From the NCBI GenBank assembly GCA_023897205.1, contig JAHWDD010000002.1, positions 1,054,001 to 1,118,000 of the forward strand: DNA of 64,000 nt, given 5' to 3'. Positions 46,728 to 58,478 of the stretch are shown one piece after another (positions within the stretch are counted from its first letter, which is position 1; each line of letters starts with the position of its first letter). Below the pieces are notes generated by a model, which had not been told where the DNA came from, did not search any database, and saw only the letters and a list, made by a program, of their open reading frames with translations. Source of the stretch: Exophiala sp. HKRS030 (taxonomy: Eukaryota > Ascomycota > Eurotiomycetes > Chaetothyriales > Herpotrichiellaceae). Position numbers and translations under genes: made by a program.

Positions 46728-47892
46728 TATCTGCGAAGACCACGAAGGAGGCTGTTTGCTTTTTTTTTTGTTTTTATAATTATATCGTCGGGCAATTAAC
46801 TGGGGTAGGCATTTTTCCACCCGGAGGCATGCTTTGCCAGGAGTCTGAAGGCTGGACATTTTGGGAGGCTCGCCGTTTTTTTGGATACCTCCGATCCGTT
46901 GTTTACGTGTTAGATCACATCTGCAGGAACATAGAGGCCACTTTTATGTGAGCCAGACACTACGTGGAGGGTGGCATTTTGAGTGATCGGCATTTATTCA
47001 TGTCGCTAATGAGAGCATATCATGCATGAGTGACTGACCAAATGAGTACGCGCTGTACCGCTGGGCACTGATTATCCGCTATAAGCATGATCGATGATAC
47101 GTAGGTCGATCGGAGTTCTCGACTACAACAAGGGGACGATCTCCTCGGCGTCCTCTTTGGTTGTCAGCCTTACAGCCTTGTGTTGACGTCAGCCACGGAA
47201 AAGGCTGGCGCGTACTCGTCCATGTTTCGTGCCTCGTCGCCTTCCTGCAATCTCTTTTTTTTTCTACAACCTGTTTTTTTCTTTCAGTCGATCATCATTT
47301 TCTCCCCTGTGTGAGGACTATTCATGACCAAGAACTTGCTGGAGATAGTCACGCGCTTGCTACGAGTTTGCACTGTAAGGACCAGTACCTGCAGGGAGTA
47401 CAAGGAGCTAAAGAGACGCCCCAGGTCAAGGTAAGGATATCATTTCCAAGCGCCCCAATCAGGCTGTGCCATGTTTCTTGTTTTTGTTTTTCGTTTGTTT
47501 GTTACCACGACCATCTTTTCGTCACCGGTCACGCGGTCACTGTGATTGTCGGTGTCAAGATAGCTTCACGACCAGAAATACGCCAAGTGAAATTTGGTGA
47601 CTACGATCAGTGATCAGCGGAAAAGACCAATGTTATGGCCTGACCTTGTACAAGGGGCATGGATGGCATCACCTCAAACTTGGCTGATGCCTTGCAAAAC
47701 GCAAACACACCAACCTTGATTGCCAACCTGGATACTGGACTCCCGTGACACTTCAAAAATGATCTTCAAGTCTTATTGGGACATCTCTTTCTCTTCCACC
47801 TCTTTTCCTCCCTCGTCTGCTGTCTCTTGGACAACCTTTTCAACTGCCCAAAGATCATTTTCCCCCGGCATCCACAAATTGCATACTTCAAG
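46728..47892. other. 1.2 kb spacer
   Basis: It has poly-T runs (46760, 47255). The 150-codon frame at 47161-47613 shows no domain. Nothing is called. Confidence 0.45.
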
Positions 47893-48546
47893 ATGCCCGT
47901 CATTTCAAGAGTTGTATCCATGGTGTTGCGCGTCGCGGAGATCGCGTTTGCAGGAGTAAGTGGAAACCCACATGTGGCGTCGGCGTGAAAGAGAGCCCAG
48001 AACTAAAATAAAACGCAATGTGCAATTACAGGTCGTCATAGGTGTCACTTCAAAGTACTTGCACGACTACCGTAGCGGCACCGGCCAGCCTCTCGGTCGC
48101 TTCATCTACGTCGAGATAGTCGCCGCGCTTTCCATCCTCTTCGGCCTTTTGTGGCTGTTGCCTTTCGCGGCTGGCTTCTTCCACTGGCCGGTCGACCTTT
48201 TCCTCTCGTTTGCTTGGTTCGCCGCTTTCGGCGTCCTGGTGAACTACGTCGACGGTCGGACGAACTGCGGCGGTGACACGTTCGACTGGAGCGGCATTCG
48301 ACACGGAGGATATTGCGGACGGTGGAAAGCCGACGAGGCGTTTAGCTTCTTGTCGGCCATCGTCTGGATCTGCAGCGCCATCGTCGGATTGTGGTTCATC
48401 CACCGCGAGAGACGCAAGGAGGTCCGACACACCGATGGAGCGTAAGCCTGAGATACCCACTACACTCATCTTCGATGTCAACATTGTACTTACCATGTTT
48501 CTTCAGTTATACTCGACGACCATGGTTCCGTCGCAGTCGCGTCTAA
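47893..48546 (+). CDS. MARVEL-domain integral membrane protein
   Basis: Three exons (47893-47955, 48032-48441, 48507-48546) join to 170 residues. Four membrane helices are visible: residues about 1-30 (ISRVVSMVLRVAEIAFAGVV), LGRFIYVEIVAALSILFGLL, LFLSFAWFAAFGVLVNYV and FSFLSAIVWICSAIVGLWFI. The loop carries CGGDTFDWSGIRHGGYCGRW, the cysteine pattern of fungal MARVEL (Nce102-related) proteins. The last exon adds a strongly basic tail (YTRRPWFRRSRV). These proteins organise plasma-membrane domains; the specific role is unknown. Confidence 0.88.
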
Positions 48547-49092
48547 TTCAGAAATGACCTGTCACCTGCGGAAGCGGAAGGGGATCAAGGTCAGCAAGGT
48601 TGTTTGTCAAAAGATTTTCAGTCCTTGACACAAGCTGGGAGATGGATTGATGGACCACACAAGGCGGAGAAATTGATCTTGCCAGGGAAATAAATGGTAA
48701 TGGAGGAGGTCTCAGTGCAGTATAGCACTGCATGCAAGGTTTCTTTTCATGATACCCCCATCTTTGTGCGCGCGAGTCTTTGCTGAGTTTTAGATTGATG
48801 TTGGATTGATTTTACGGTAATACGAATAGTCATAATGATTAGTCTTTTGTTTAGTTGAGAATGTTCATTGCTGATTGATTCATTGATGGGTTTTGATTCT
48901 GGCTAATCATTGAATTCTAGTGCTCATTTTGCTCCTCTAGAGTTTGTCCATACATGTGCAGACTACCTCTTCAACCTCTTCAACAGTATCTTCTCATTAT
49001 TTGTCACATGGCACATGGCGAAAGGGTTCTTCTGAGTTTCGATCTTCATCGTCATTTTCACTTCTGGCCGACCAGACAATAGATAGGCATTT
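48547..49092. other. convergent spacer MARVEL / peroxiredoxin
   Basis: 546 bp, AT-rich, with repeated TTGATT/GATTGATT words at 48790-48900. No gene is seen. Confidence 0.5.
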
Positions 49093-49740
49093 TCAGAGGG
49101 CATCGATCCACTCCAAGACCTGACTCGGTTCCACCCTCTTTTTGTAGTCCGGGTCGATGAAGGTGTTGCGGACCTTGCCGGTGGCGTCGACCAACAAGGT
49201 GGCCGGCACGGGGAGGGCGAACGAGTCGTCGCCGTTGCGAGCCTTCAGGTCGTTCCCGAACTTGGCAAAGGGTTCCCTCAGCGAGTCCGGCTGCTGCCAC
49301 ACGATCCCCAACTTCGCGGCGTACTTGTTGCCCACGTCCGACAGGACCTGGAACTTGAGGGCGTTCTTCTCCACCGTCGACAGCGAGCTGTTGGGCAGTT
49401 CGGGGGTGATGGCGACCAGGGTGACCCCCTTGGCCTCGAACTCGGGCAGTCGCTTCTGCAGCGCGCCCAGCGCCAGGTTGCAGAAGGGGCACCACTCGCC
49501 CCGGTAGAAGGTGACCACGATGGGCCCCTTGGCCAGCAGATCGGCGCTGCTGACTTGCTTGCCGACGGCGTCGGTGAGGGTGAAGGACGGCAGCGTGTCC
49601 CCCACCTGGATCGTCGCCTTTGGGTCGAAAGAAGCCACAAAGTCGTCGGTGGCCTTGAAGATGGCGTTGCGGACCGGTTCGGGGGCGTGGGTCTTGAAGT
49701 TTTCGACCACGTTGTCAAGTTGTGCTTGGAGGGTGGCCAT
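49093..49740 (-). CDS. AhpC/TSA peroxiredoxin-like protein
   Basis: A single exon of 215 residues (MATLQAQLDNVVENFKTHAP). The thioredoxin fold is marked by GDTLPSFTLTDAVGK, VVTFYRGEWCPFCNLALGAL with the CxxC pair at residues 84 and 87, VAITPELP and the conserved proline strand LPVPATLLVDATGKVR. It should reduce peroxides or act as a thiol oxidoreductase in the cytosol. The CPFC pair differs from the single peroxidatic Cys of typical 2-Cys peroxiredoxins and matches the alkyl hydroperoxide reductase-like group common in fungi and bacteria. GC-rich third positions create overlapping frames of 219 and 145 codons in other frames, which I regard as shadows. Confidence 0.92.
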   Translation of the reverse strand: MATLQAQLDNVVENFKTHAPEPVRNAIFKATDDFVASFDPKATIQVGDTLPSFTLTDAVGKQVSSADLLAKGPIVVTFYRGEWCPFCNLALGALQKRLPEFEAKGVTLVAITPELPNSSLSTVEKNALKFQVLSDVGNKYAAKLGIVWQQPDSLREPFAKFGNDLKARNGDDSFALPVPATLLVDATGKVRNTFIDPDYKKRVEPSQVLEWIDAL

Positions 49741-50334
49741 GATTGGTAGTGTTCAGAAATGATATACCGGTGCGAATAGTAGGGTAATGCGAAGCGAAGT
49801 TCTTGGGTGTTGGTATGTGTGATTCGAGTCCCTTCTCGCGGGCGGGGATCCAGAGTACTACTTATATCACCTGCAAAATGTACATGAATGGTCGACCACC
49901 TCTGCCTCGTTCCACCACCATCCCACCCACCTCGCATCTATCTCGCTCGACTTTGCCGACAAGGGGTACGTGCTTCACCGTGCTATATCCGGGATGTTGC
50001 CTGTTCGGGTCTAGATTCGTGCGAATTGATGCGAAGCTTTTCTTTTCTTACTCATCCGGAGCCTGAAATGCATCCGTGTCAACCGACGTTACAAATGGTC
50101 CTCGAGGTTTGCACAATTGTGGTTTCTTGGTCCGAATCTCTTCTTCCATCGCTGATCATACGAGTCGTACCTTTGCAACTTCTGATTACCCAAGCACTGA
50201 GTCAGTGGTCGTTGTTTCATGCGACAGCACAGAAACGGTGCTGCTCACGTGATCCCTCTGTTCCTCCGGACGGCGAGTCCCCGCTAAGCTCGCTTAAAAG
50301 TACTTTTTGTCACCAATCCGAAGGAATCTTTGCC
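49741..50334. other. divergent promoter region peroxiredoxin / Zn2Cys6 regulator
   Basis: 594 bp. The regulator frame is open back to 49888, but the upstream part has no conserved sequence, so I treat it as 5' UTR. Confidence 0.45.
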
Positions 50335-52791
50335 ATGACACCGTCCACTTCGGCGTCCTCCAGCGACTTTCAACACCGTCATGCGCCCAAGCGTATGCGC
50401 CTGGGCACGAAGAGCTGCGCGGAGTGCCGCCGGCGAAGGGTACGTTGTGCTTTCCCGCCCGATGGTCGAGCGTGTGAAGCGTGCAGCCTCCACGGGGTAG
50501 AATGCATGCCCCAAAAGCCCACGAGCCAGAGAAAAGGTGCCCAACAACAATATGATCCGGAAAAGGCAGAGTTGCGGCGCAGGCTCGCCAGCCTGGAAGC
50601 CATGGTGCGCCACATCTCCACCACCGTGAATCTTGACCCCGAGACGACGGCGTGGGCTCAGTTGCAGACGGAGAGTGAGCGTCAAAAGCGACTGCAGCAT
50701 CCTTCCGCGGCGGCGCTGGGGGTAGATCCCGTGGTAGTCTCGAGTACCACGGAAGAAGGCTCCATCAAATGGTCCAAGACGGACCAGCAAAGCGATAGCT
50801 CAGATGAATTGGATCAATTCGAAGATGCGCCGTTGGTCAACCTCTTCAAAGATGCCTTGAAGATCGAAAGACCACCTCCAAATAGTAAGGACAGACCACA
50901 GCAGACGTTCCGTACGGACTACAGGATCAAGGCCGCCATCGAGGATGTTGCACCGATACTTCCGACCCTCGATGACCTGAGACTCGTCCTCGAAGCAAGT
51001 GAGCGGTTCTGGTGCATATGGCCTATGCGACCACCAGGCCAAGGAGCCACAGCCGGCGCCCCTCGAATACTGTCGGCGCAAAACTTCATCGTAGACTCTT
51101 TGAACTCGGGACGACCTCTGATCATCGCCAAGGCCCTTCTCTGGCTGACGCTCTGCATGCACCAACTCCCTCAGGACTTTGCGTGTCAGGGATCAGAACT
51201 TCGAAACTCTCGTGGCAACATCATCAGGCACTTCCTCAATGCCGCCGACACTCTTCTCTCGATCGAGGGAGAAGCTGGGGCTCGGGGTCAAGGTAAGGAC
51301 CTGTTGGAGTGTCTGCAACTCCAGATGAGGATCAGCATCGACATGGGCAAACCGCGCAAGGCCTGGCTGACCAACCGACGTGCCATGAATACGGCGCTGC
51401 TCTTGGGGTTTCAGAATCGTGGCACGGCGACGACGACAACGACGACGACCGACGAGCAAAACATCATATGGAGACAACTCTGGCACATCGACCGGATGTT
51501 GTCGGTCGTCTTGGGTTTGCCTTGCGCCATTTCGGACTCCCATCCCAGCCTGGCGAAAGAATACGCGGGCCCCACGATCGAGTCACAACTCATGCACGAC
51601 CTGGCCATCATAGCGGGACGCATCGTCGATCGGAACATGAACCACAAGACCGTCAACTACTCGGTGACGATGGACATTGACCAGGACCTCGAACGGTGCA
51701 AGACCAGAATGCCCTCGTCGTGGTGGAATCCCGAGTTCGACACGACTCTACCCTTTGAACTCGCTCACGGTCGACAAACCATCAAACTGTTTTATTTCAG
51801 TGTGTGCAAGACGTTGCACATGCCGTACATGTTCAAAACAAAATCTTCAGGGTCATCGTCGTCGTCGTCATCGTCAACGTCGTCGGACAAAATGTACGAG
51901 CTGAGTAGGATGGCGGCCTTGGAGGCGTGCCGGGACTGTATTAGGGTTTACAAGGGCATGCGAGATAATCACACGGGTGACGTGCCGGTCATTTGCGACC
52001 TCATGGACTTTTTGGCCTTTAGTGCAACAATCACCCTGGTTGTGGATTTGCTTTCGACGTCGACATCGTCATCCTCGTCATCCTCAAAGCGTCCAGCAGC
52101 AGCGGCGGCAGCAGCCGATGGTGGTGGCGTTATTCTTCCAGAGGAAAAACAAGATTGGGAACTCGTCAACAGCGTGAGTGCGGTTCTGAACGACGTGGCG
52201 AACAAGCTGTCTTGCAGTGTAGCAGGGCAAGGGTCCAACCTTTTGGAGAGGCTCATCAAGGCTCGTCACGGTCAATACGACGACGCGGAACCTTTTGAGG
52301 CCGTCGTCCCTTATTTTGGAAAAGTTCGAATCGGTACGGTCACGAAATCAGTCCGGGGGGTCAAATCGACACATTTGCGGACGCAGATGCAGAATTCGCC
52401 ACGAGTATCATCAGGTCCTGGAGGGGTGCCGACGATGACGATGACGATGAGTGATCAGTCTCAATCTAATCAATTACAACCGTTTCTGCGTCCGACCTTG
52501 GATCCATCACCATCGTCAATGTCACAACCACAGTCGGCCTCGATGTCCTTATCGATGTCATCGCCGTCAACATTATCGTCACCGCAGGACCACCAAACGT
52601 CGTCCATGACAACAACCAACACGGTCGAATTTAATCTCGGCGGTACTACTTCATTCGGACAGTGTTGTTCGGTGGAAGGAGGAGGATGGATCTTGTCCGA
52701 CGATGAATTGACAATGGATTGGGAATCTTTCGTTCACGTCAATACGAGTTATGACTGGAGTCAATTCTTCGAGAGTGCAATGCCTGATTGA
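50335..52791 (+). CDS. Zn2Cys6 transcription factor, Leu3-like architecture
   Basis: A single open frame; from the chosen ATG (MTPSTSASSSDFQHRHAPKR) it encodes 818 residues. The zinc cluster is C-AEC-RRRRVR-C-AFPPDGRA-C-EA-C-SLHGVE-C (about residues 28-58). It is followed by a linker/coiled segment (EKAELRRRLASLEAMVRHIS). The middle homology domain includes ANKP-like RKAWLTNRRAMNTALLLGFQ and WRQLWHIDRMLSVVLGLPC. Trinucleotide runs encode low-complexity Thr (51427-51450), Ser (51850-51885, 52058-52088) and Ala (52096-52117) tracts, and the tail from about 52400 is Ser/Met-rich. The frame is open further upstream (to 49888), but the Met at 50335 places the finger at the usual distance. Targets are unknown. 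Confidence 0.9.
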   Translation: MTPSTSASSSDFQHRHAPKRMRLGTKSCAECRRRRVRCAFPPDGRACEACSLHGVECMPQKPTSQRKGAQQQYDPEKAELRRRLASLEAMVRHISTTVNLDPETTAWAQLQTESERQKRLQHPSAAALGVDPVVVSSTTEEGSIKWSKTDQQSDSSDELDQFEDAPLVNLFKDALKIERPPPNSKDRPQQTFRTDYRIKAAIEDVAPILPTLDDLRLVLEASERFWCIWPMRPPGQGATAGAPRILSAQNFIVDSLNSGRPLIIAKALLWLTLCMHQLPQDFACQGSELRNSRGNIIRHFLNAADTLLSIEGEAGARGQGKDLLECLQLQMRISIDMGKPRKAWLTNRRAMNTALLLGFQNRGTATTTTTTTDEQNIIWRQLWHIDRMLSVVLGLPCAISDSHPSLAKEYAGPTIESQLMHDLAIIAGRIVDRNMNHKTVNYSVTMDIDQDLERCKTRMPSSWWNPEFDTTLPFELAHGRQTIKLFYFSVCKTLHMPYMFKTKSSGSSSSSSSSTSSDKMYELSRMAALEACRDCIRVYKGMRDNHTGDVPVICDLMDFLAFSATITLVVDLLSTSTSSSSSSSKRPAAAAAAADGGGVILPEEKQDWELVNSVSAVLNDVANKLSCSVAGQGSNLLERLIKARHGQYDDAEPFEAVVPYFGKVRIGTVTKSVRGVKSTHLRTQMQNSPRVSSGPGGVPTMTMTMSDQSQSNQLQPFLRPTLDPSPSSMSQPQSASMSLSMSSPSTLSSPQDHQTSSMTTTNTVEFNLGGTTSFGQCCSVEGGGWILSDDELTMDWESFVHVNTSYDWSQFFESAMPD

Positions 52792-53170
52792 GTTTTGTAT
52801 ACTACGTACATATACCCCTTATAAAACACCTATATTATTAGTATCATCCCCGCTCCCCAGCAACGCTTTGAGCGGTCAGCCACGTGGAACAATGGAAGGA
52901 GGCAAGCAAGCAAGCAAGCGAAGATGACCGAGTCCTTGAGGGGGAAAACCAGTATTGGCTCGAAGTACTCAAAACGCTTCCTTGACTGGCAATATCCTTT
53001 GTACGGACGTACACCCCGTACATATTCCCTGGGAAATCGTGCGCATCCATCGTAAAAAGGTGAAAAAAGTGCTTGCAATTCTCAAGAATCAAAAACAATT
53101 TGCATCCAAAGAAACTTTCTCTTCGCTTTTTGCGTTCGCTTCCGCTTTGTTCTTGATTTTCCTTCTTGTC
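52792..53170. other. convergent spacer with GCAA tandem
   Basis: 379 bp. A short GCAA tetranucleotide repeat lies at 52902-52919. No gene is seen. Confidence 0.5.
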
Positions 53171-54725
53171 TCAATTGAGTTCCGACTCTTGTCGTCTCTC
53201 CGAAGGCGTGGACCTAGTCTCGTCATCGAGGGTCGCTACACTATACTCTTGCGTGTAATGTATGTTGCCGTCCTGCCTCAGGTGCTCCTGACTCGACGGG
53301 CGACTGTGGTCTGCCGTGGTCTTTTCCCGATTGTGGGAGGTGTATATCGAAGCCATGTTCCCGATGGGTGCGTGGATGTTGTGCCCGTACGGGATCCCGT
53401 TGTTGTTGCTGCTACCGCCGTTGACGACGTTGGACGATGTGTTACCGCCTCCTCCACCTCCGTGGTGCGAGCCCGAGCTCGACCCCTTGGCCGTCGGGAC
53501 CGTACCGTTGCCGTACTTGCCGGATCCGTAGGCGAGTTCGAGGGCCCGGTCGACGTGCAAACCGGTCTGCCGGGTTTGAAGTTCGGTCACCACCCTCCGC
53601 AGACTGGGCACGCAGGCCGTCACGACGCTCGCGAAGATCATGATCTGGTTGAGGAGGGTGGGGATGGCGATCTCGAAGGTTTGGTCGCCATTCTGGGATT
53701 TGACGGCGTCAAGGTAAGGGTTTAGAGTGGCAAGTTCGGCGATGATGACTCCGACGGTTCTGTCATGTGCGCGGCCCATGTTGTCAGTATGAGATACATG
53801 CGCGCGCGCGCCAGGGTGACGCTTCGTACAAAGAAGCCAAAAAGGAGCGAGTTCTTTCTTACATGATTCTTGTGGCAAACAGTGAAAAGACAAAAAGTTT
53901 CTTGGACATCTTCAACTGAAGTCCGGAGACTACAAAAATAGGGAGGATGACCAATGCCAGATCGGTCAAAAGGTTGAATATTCCAACATAATAATACAAC
54001 CCTTTCTATTGTCAATGGTCAGTCTCGTCCGTATGTGCTGGAGAGGAGCGTCGAGCATCAATCGAGAGATCTTACCAGATTTACACATCTTCCAGGGCCT
54101 TGGATCCAAGGGTTGGGTACGTCGCATTGGAAGGCGAGAGCGAAGATGGACGTCACAGCCCACAGGATGGCGATTCCCTCGGTGGCATAAGTGGCCAGGC
54201 GAACTGGTTGCTTTGGACGAATGGTCAGGATGAGGCGCGAAACCGCCAATTTGGCACAGATCAAGGTGAAGATGGTGAGGAGTTGGCCTGCATAGTTGAA
54301 CTGGACAGCAAGTTGTCAGTAGGTTGCGTGCCGATTCGAGGCCAGCGCACGTACCCGGCTATATTCGAAGAATTGGTGAGAAGATAGTTTATCCCGATGT
54401 TTGCCTAATCCATGGTTCCTCGAAATTTGAACAAAGATACATTGTATTATGGAAAAGGCCTGGCGCACAAGTTGACACCTTAGTTAGCAAGTGGCTCACG
54501 GACATATCGGGTCGCTCTGAGAGTCTGTGTACGTACAAGAGCTGCAAAAATGGCGAGATCGTCCAAAGCAGTCAGGCGAGTGATGGTCAGTCTTGTTATG
54601 GCTCTGGAAATCACCACAATGCCAGTAAAGATGATCAGAATGACATTGACAATAGACACCGATACGCCCCGGTCGTTGGGCGAAGCGACTTCGAACGGAG
54701 GTGATGTAGGGTTGATGTCTGACAT
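53171..54725 (-). CDS. SAT4/rhodopsin-domain seven-helix membrane protein
   Basis: Five exons (54537-54725, 54355-54459, 54085-54300, 53863-54005, 53171-53759) join to 413 residues. The joined sequence carries the fungal rhodopsin-like (PF20684-type) marks: SRAITRLTITRLTALDDLAI in helix 2; NHGLGKHRDKLS; FNYAGQLLTIFTLICAKLAV; CDVPNPW followed by KGLYYYVGIFNLLTDLALVI; LQLKMSKKLFVFSLFATRII. The C-terminal tail is cytosolic, about 120 residues, rich in Gly, Ser and Asn. The family is large in Pezizomycotina and functionally unclear (some are PTH11-like receptors); no CFEM domain is present here. Splice joins are all in phase, which makes the model reliable even though no single open frame spans it. 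Confidence 0.88.
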
Positions 54726-56335
54726 TCTCTCGATGCAGCAGCCGAGGGATGCCACGGAATTTTCTCTGTCAGGACATCAATCAAGATCCAATATAGCCGA
54801 AAAGATGGTGTGTATAACTGAAGTTGTGTTGTTGGCATTCAGAACCCTCGAAGATACAAGTGACAAACACCAGACTTCGAAACGTCCTTGCCATGCAACG
54901 GTTTCGCCAAAGGCCCAGCCAAAAGGTTTTTACTCTAAAGGTAAGAAGATTCCAAGACAAAAAAGGACCAAAACGTAGGGGCCGCGTCGATCACAGGAGG
55001 TGGAGGATTGAGCTTGACTACCAGCATGATCCCATCATCACGTCGCGGAACGGGGACAGCCAGGATTTGACTTTCTGACGATGAATGGACTCTCACGTCA
55101 AAGGTTGATTGTCGTTGATGGACGCTAGACGGTAGTTGACGGCATGCAAGGGCGCTTGAAGGCTTTTACAGTGCTGAATGTGGATGTTTACAAGGGTCGA
55201 AGGGATTTCCGAGAAGCCGGAATGAAGGTCAGACCGGAGGGGAACGTTCTAGGCATGACCTCGAGGGGCGAAGAGCCCTAAAGCGCCCGTAAGTGCCCTG
55301 AAAGCAGCATGGTTGGGGGCGTCGCTGGCGCTTTACTGGGCGCTAGAGACACGGGAAGACCAAAGCCACCCACCGAGAAAAGGTTTGCGCCATGTTTTGA
55401 CTAACCATCCTGCTCATCATTCCAGGCTGCGTATCGCCAACAACACCACCATCCATACCCATCCCCTTACAGTAGCACCTCTCTTTTCCTCATCTTGACA
55501 GGTGGAGTTTTGTGGTCAGCACCGGGAAAATCCTTGCCAAATGATCCCTAGTTACTCGCCCATGTCCCTCCAGCTCGTCGCCCGGACATTGACTCAATGA
55601 GCACAGTATGCCCTCACTCCACCGATCCAATTGTCGAATTACTTGACTGACATTTAGGCCGGTTTGCCTTTAGCCTCATGGGCTTGGAAGAGCCGTCTCT
55701 GCCATTGAAACATCGCGGCCCGAGTCACCGCTCCACGGGCCTCAAGCTGGCCCCGGCTCCCCCGGCCTTAGAATGCTTGGTGTACCCAATGGCGCAGCCT
55801 CATACAGCCTCTTAGCAGCAGTTTCGCTACCGACCCAAGCAGTCAAGGGTGAAGGCGATCGCGAGCTTCCAACCGAGCGAGGCATGGTGCGTGCATGAAC
55901 TTGGCCTCGACTCGAGCCCTTCGTTATCAGCCCGGCCACCGACGACTTTCCTAACAGAAATTTCATCCACATCTTTTGTCCACAGTGGTCACCCTGATCG
56001 CGTCAGGTTATCTCGGTAGCAGTCCACACGACTTTGGGCTAAACTCAGCAGTCATCCAGAACCACAAACCCTCCCAGCCACGAGGGTGACTTATCTCAAA
56101 ATTGACAAGCCTCAGTGCTGATCTTTTCTTGCTCTGGGTTTAGAGAAAGTGCAGGGGATCTAGTCCACGTTTGCACACGTTCTTTGCCGATTGATGAGAG
56201 AGAGGCAACTCCGATCATCATCTTTTCCCTGATCTTCTCCACAGCTTGGGATCTTTCTCTTCCCTCTGCCTATCTTCCCTCTTTGACGACATTCCAGCGC
56301 AATCCCCTCGTAGGGATCTATTTATCATCATCATT
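54726..56335. other. 1.6 kb divergent region before the amino-acid permease
   Basis: Shared upstream DNA of the SAT4-type gene (-) and the permease (+). Frames below about 90 codons only. Three GATA-type sites lie in its last 330 bp (separate entry). Confidence 0.5.
56008..56327 (-). promoter_or_regulatory. three GATA-type sites upstream of the permease
   Basis: TTATCT occurs at 56008-56013 and 56091-56096, and TTATCA at 56322-56327; read on the minus strand these are HGATAR sites. GATA factors of the AreA/Nit2 type control nitrogen-source permeases in filamentous fungi, so nitrogen regulation of this gene is plausible. Such hexamers also occur by chance. Confidence 0.3.
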
Positions 56336-58478
56336 ATGGCACAGCACGGTAATGACATGGAATTGAACCATCGGGCGAAGAGTGATGCCCGCTCGGTTGA
56401 TGCCGATGCGCAAGAATACGGCTCGAAAGGCGCCAATCAACAAGGTCGTGAAGTTCGAACGCCTCAAACCTTGGACGTACGTGTTTGACCGTCATATACG
56501 AACAAAACCACAAAATAAATTAACATATCTGAACAGAGATACATTTCATTCTTTCCAACGGTTGCATTCCCCGCCACTTTACAGTCATCATGGGAAGCTC
56601 TTGCCGCCAGTTTTCAGGCCGGTTTGTTGAATGGAGGACCGACCGCCTTGGTCTGGGGATTACTACTATGTCTTGTTGGATCACTGTCCCTGGCCCTGTC
56701 TTTGGCCGAAATGGCATCGATCACTCCCGTGGTCGGTGCACAGTATCGATGGTCGGCATTGTATGCCCCCAGAGGTTTCGGTAGTCCTGCTTTCTGGTCC
56801 CTCCTTCAAGGCTGGATCACTGTTTTTGCTTGGATGGCTCTTTGCGCACAAGTCTGTTACTTGGAGGGTACTTTGGTATGGGTTTTCCTGTGAAACGTGT
56901 GATGCAAACATTTGCGCATTTCGTTCTCGACCTCTCGCGGTCAATATTGCAGCAGTCGGCTAACAAAGTCCTCAGATCCAAGGTTTGATCGCATTAAACA
57001 ACCCAGAAACATATGTTCCAAAAGGCTGGCATGGTACCCTACTCGCCTGGTCCATTCTCGCTCTTCCGCTCATTTGCAACATTGTGAGTTTACCATGTGA
57101 AGGGAAATTTCATTCCTACTAGGCCACTTTGGCCGCCGCGATGGGTATCTCATACTAACTTGCTTTTGTTTTACAGTGGGCTCGAAGAATATTGGCTCCC
57201 CTTGAAGTGGTCGGAGGTATTGTCCATGTGGCTCTGTTCATCGTGTTCGTTGTAGTTCTTGTGGCTTTGGTGAGTGGTCGAATTCGTTAGGTGGAATCGG
57301 AACTCGGTCACTGATATCATCCCAGTCACCTCGTTCATCTGCCGACTTTGTCTTTACCACCACCTTTACCGGCCTCAGTGGCTATGGTAGTGCAGGTGTG
57401 TCGTGGAGCATTGGACTTCTTTCGGGTGCTTTCCCTCTGGCAGGGTTTGACGGTGTTCTACACAGTAAGTTTTGGCCTCCTGATTTGTTTCCATGCCACT
57501 TGACAGTGTCAGCGGTTGAACATGGAGGCGTCGTCGTTCTTGAAACACTTGCTCACCTTCTTTACAGTGGCTGCAGAAGTTAAGAATGCCCCCAAGGTAG
57601 TCCCTACGAGTATGGTTCTGTCGGTTTTGATGTAAGTCTTCCCTGTATCCTATGCTTTTTGTGCCTCCATCCATCAGGTTTCTAACAAACCAAATTAGCA
57701 ACGGCATCATGGCATTCGGGTTCATCATCACAGTCCTATTCTGCATCGGCGACCCGATCACAGTTTCCCAAACTCCGACCGGCTACCCCATCATCCAAAT
57801 CCTCTACAATTCGACCGGCAGTGCCGCAGCCACCACTGTCCTCATGACGTTCCTCATCTTCATTGGTGTCGTCGCCGTCTTCTCCAGTTTGGCGTCGGTT
57901 TCGCGTCTTACTTGGGCCTTTGCCAGAGACAAGGGTCTCCCATTTTCCAATTTCTTCGGCCACGTCCACCCGACCTTGCGAATTCCTCTCAACGCTCTCT
58001 TGTTGATCACCGCCGTCGTTCTCCTTTTACAACTTATTAACATCGGCAGCACGACTGCCTTCTTCGCCATCCTCTCACTCAATACGCTCGCCTTGTACCT
58101 CAGTTACCTCATCCCTATCCTTTTTTGGATGATCCACAAGCTACGCGGCTTTCCCGTGCCCTATGGTCCCTTCAAGGTAAAGTTTTTCTGACTCTCCTAA
58201 ACCCAACTCCAGGCAGTAACTGACAGATTTTCCTCCAGCTGCCGCGCGGTCTCGGCCTACCCATCAACCTTTTCGCCTTTTGCTACGGAGTCTACGTTGC
58301 CATTTTTCTGCCCTGGCCATCCACCGTGCCAGTGACCAAGGCGAACATGAACTACGGTGGTCCCGTCATGGGTGCTGTCATTATCTTTGCGATCGCGGAC
58401 TGGATCATCGGGGGAAGAAAACGGTTCCAAGTCCCTGTCGATATACGTCCATTGGATCATGACTCGGTCTCATCCTGA
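56336..58478 (+). CDS. amino-acid/GABA-type permease (APC superfamily)
   Basis: Eight exons (56336-56476, 56537-56875, 56976-57083, 57177-57269, 57326-57464, 57568-57631, 57699-58176, 58239-58478) join to 533 residues. The first helices read SSWEALAASFQAGLLNGGPT and WGLLLCLVGSLSLALSLAEM, followed by ASITPVVGAQYRWSALYAP, a characteristic APC motif. Later come GYGSAGVSWSIGLLSGAFPL, GFDGVLHMAAEVKNAPKVVP, SLASVSRLTWAFARDKGLPF and LRGFPVPYGPFKLPRGLGLP. Twelve helices are expected. This subgroup (Uga4/GabA, choline and amino-acid permeases) works at the plasma membrane with protons. The substrate cannot be assigned. Introns are 51-103 nt and all GT-AG. Confidence 0.93.

Noticed and set aside
49278..49937. 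219-codon minus-strand frame overlapping the peroxiredoxin-like gene
   Set aside because: Out-of-frame reading of the same strand; Arg/Ser/Pro-rich, no domain, whereas the other frame is a clear peroxiredoxin.
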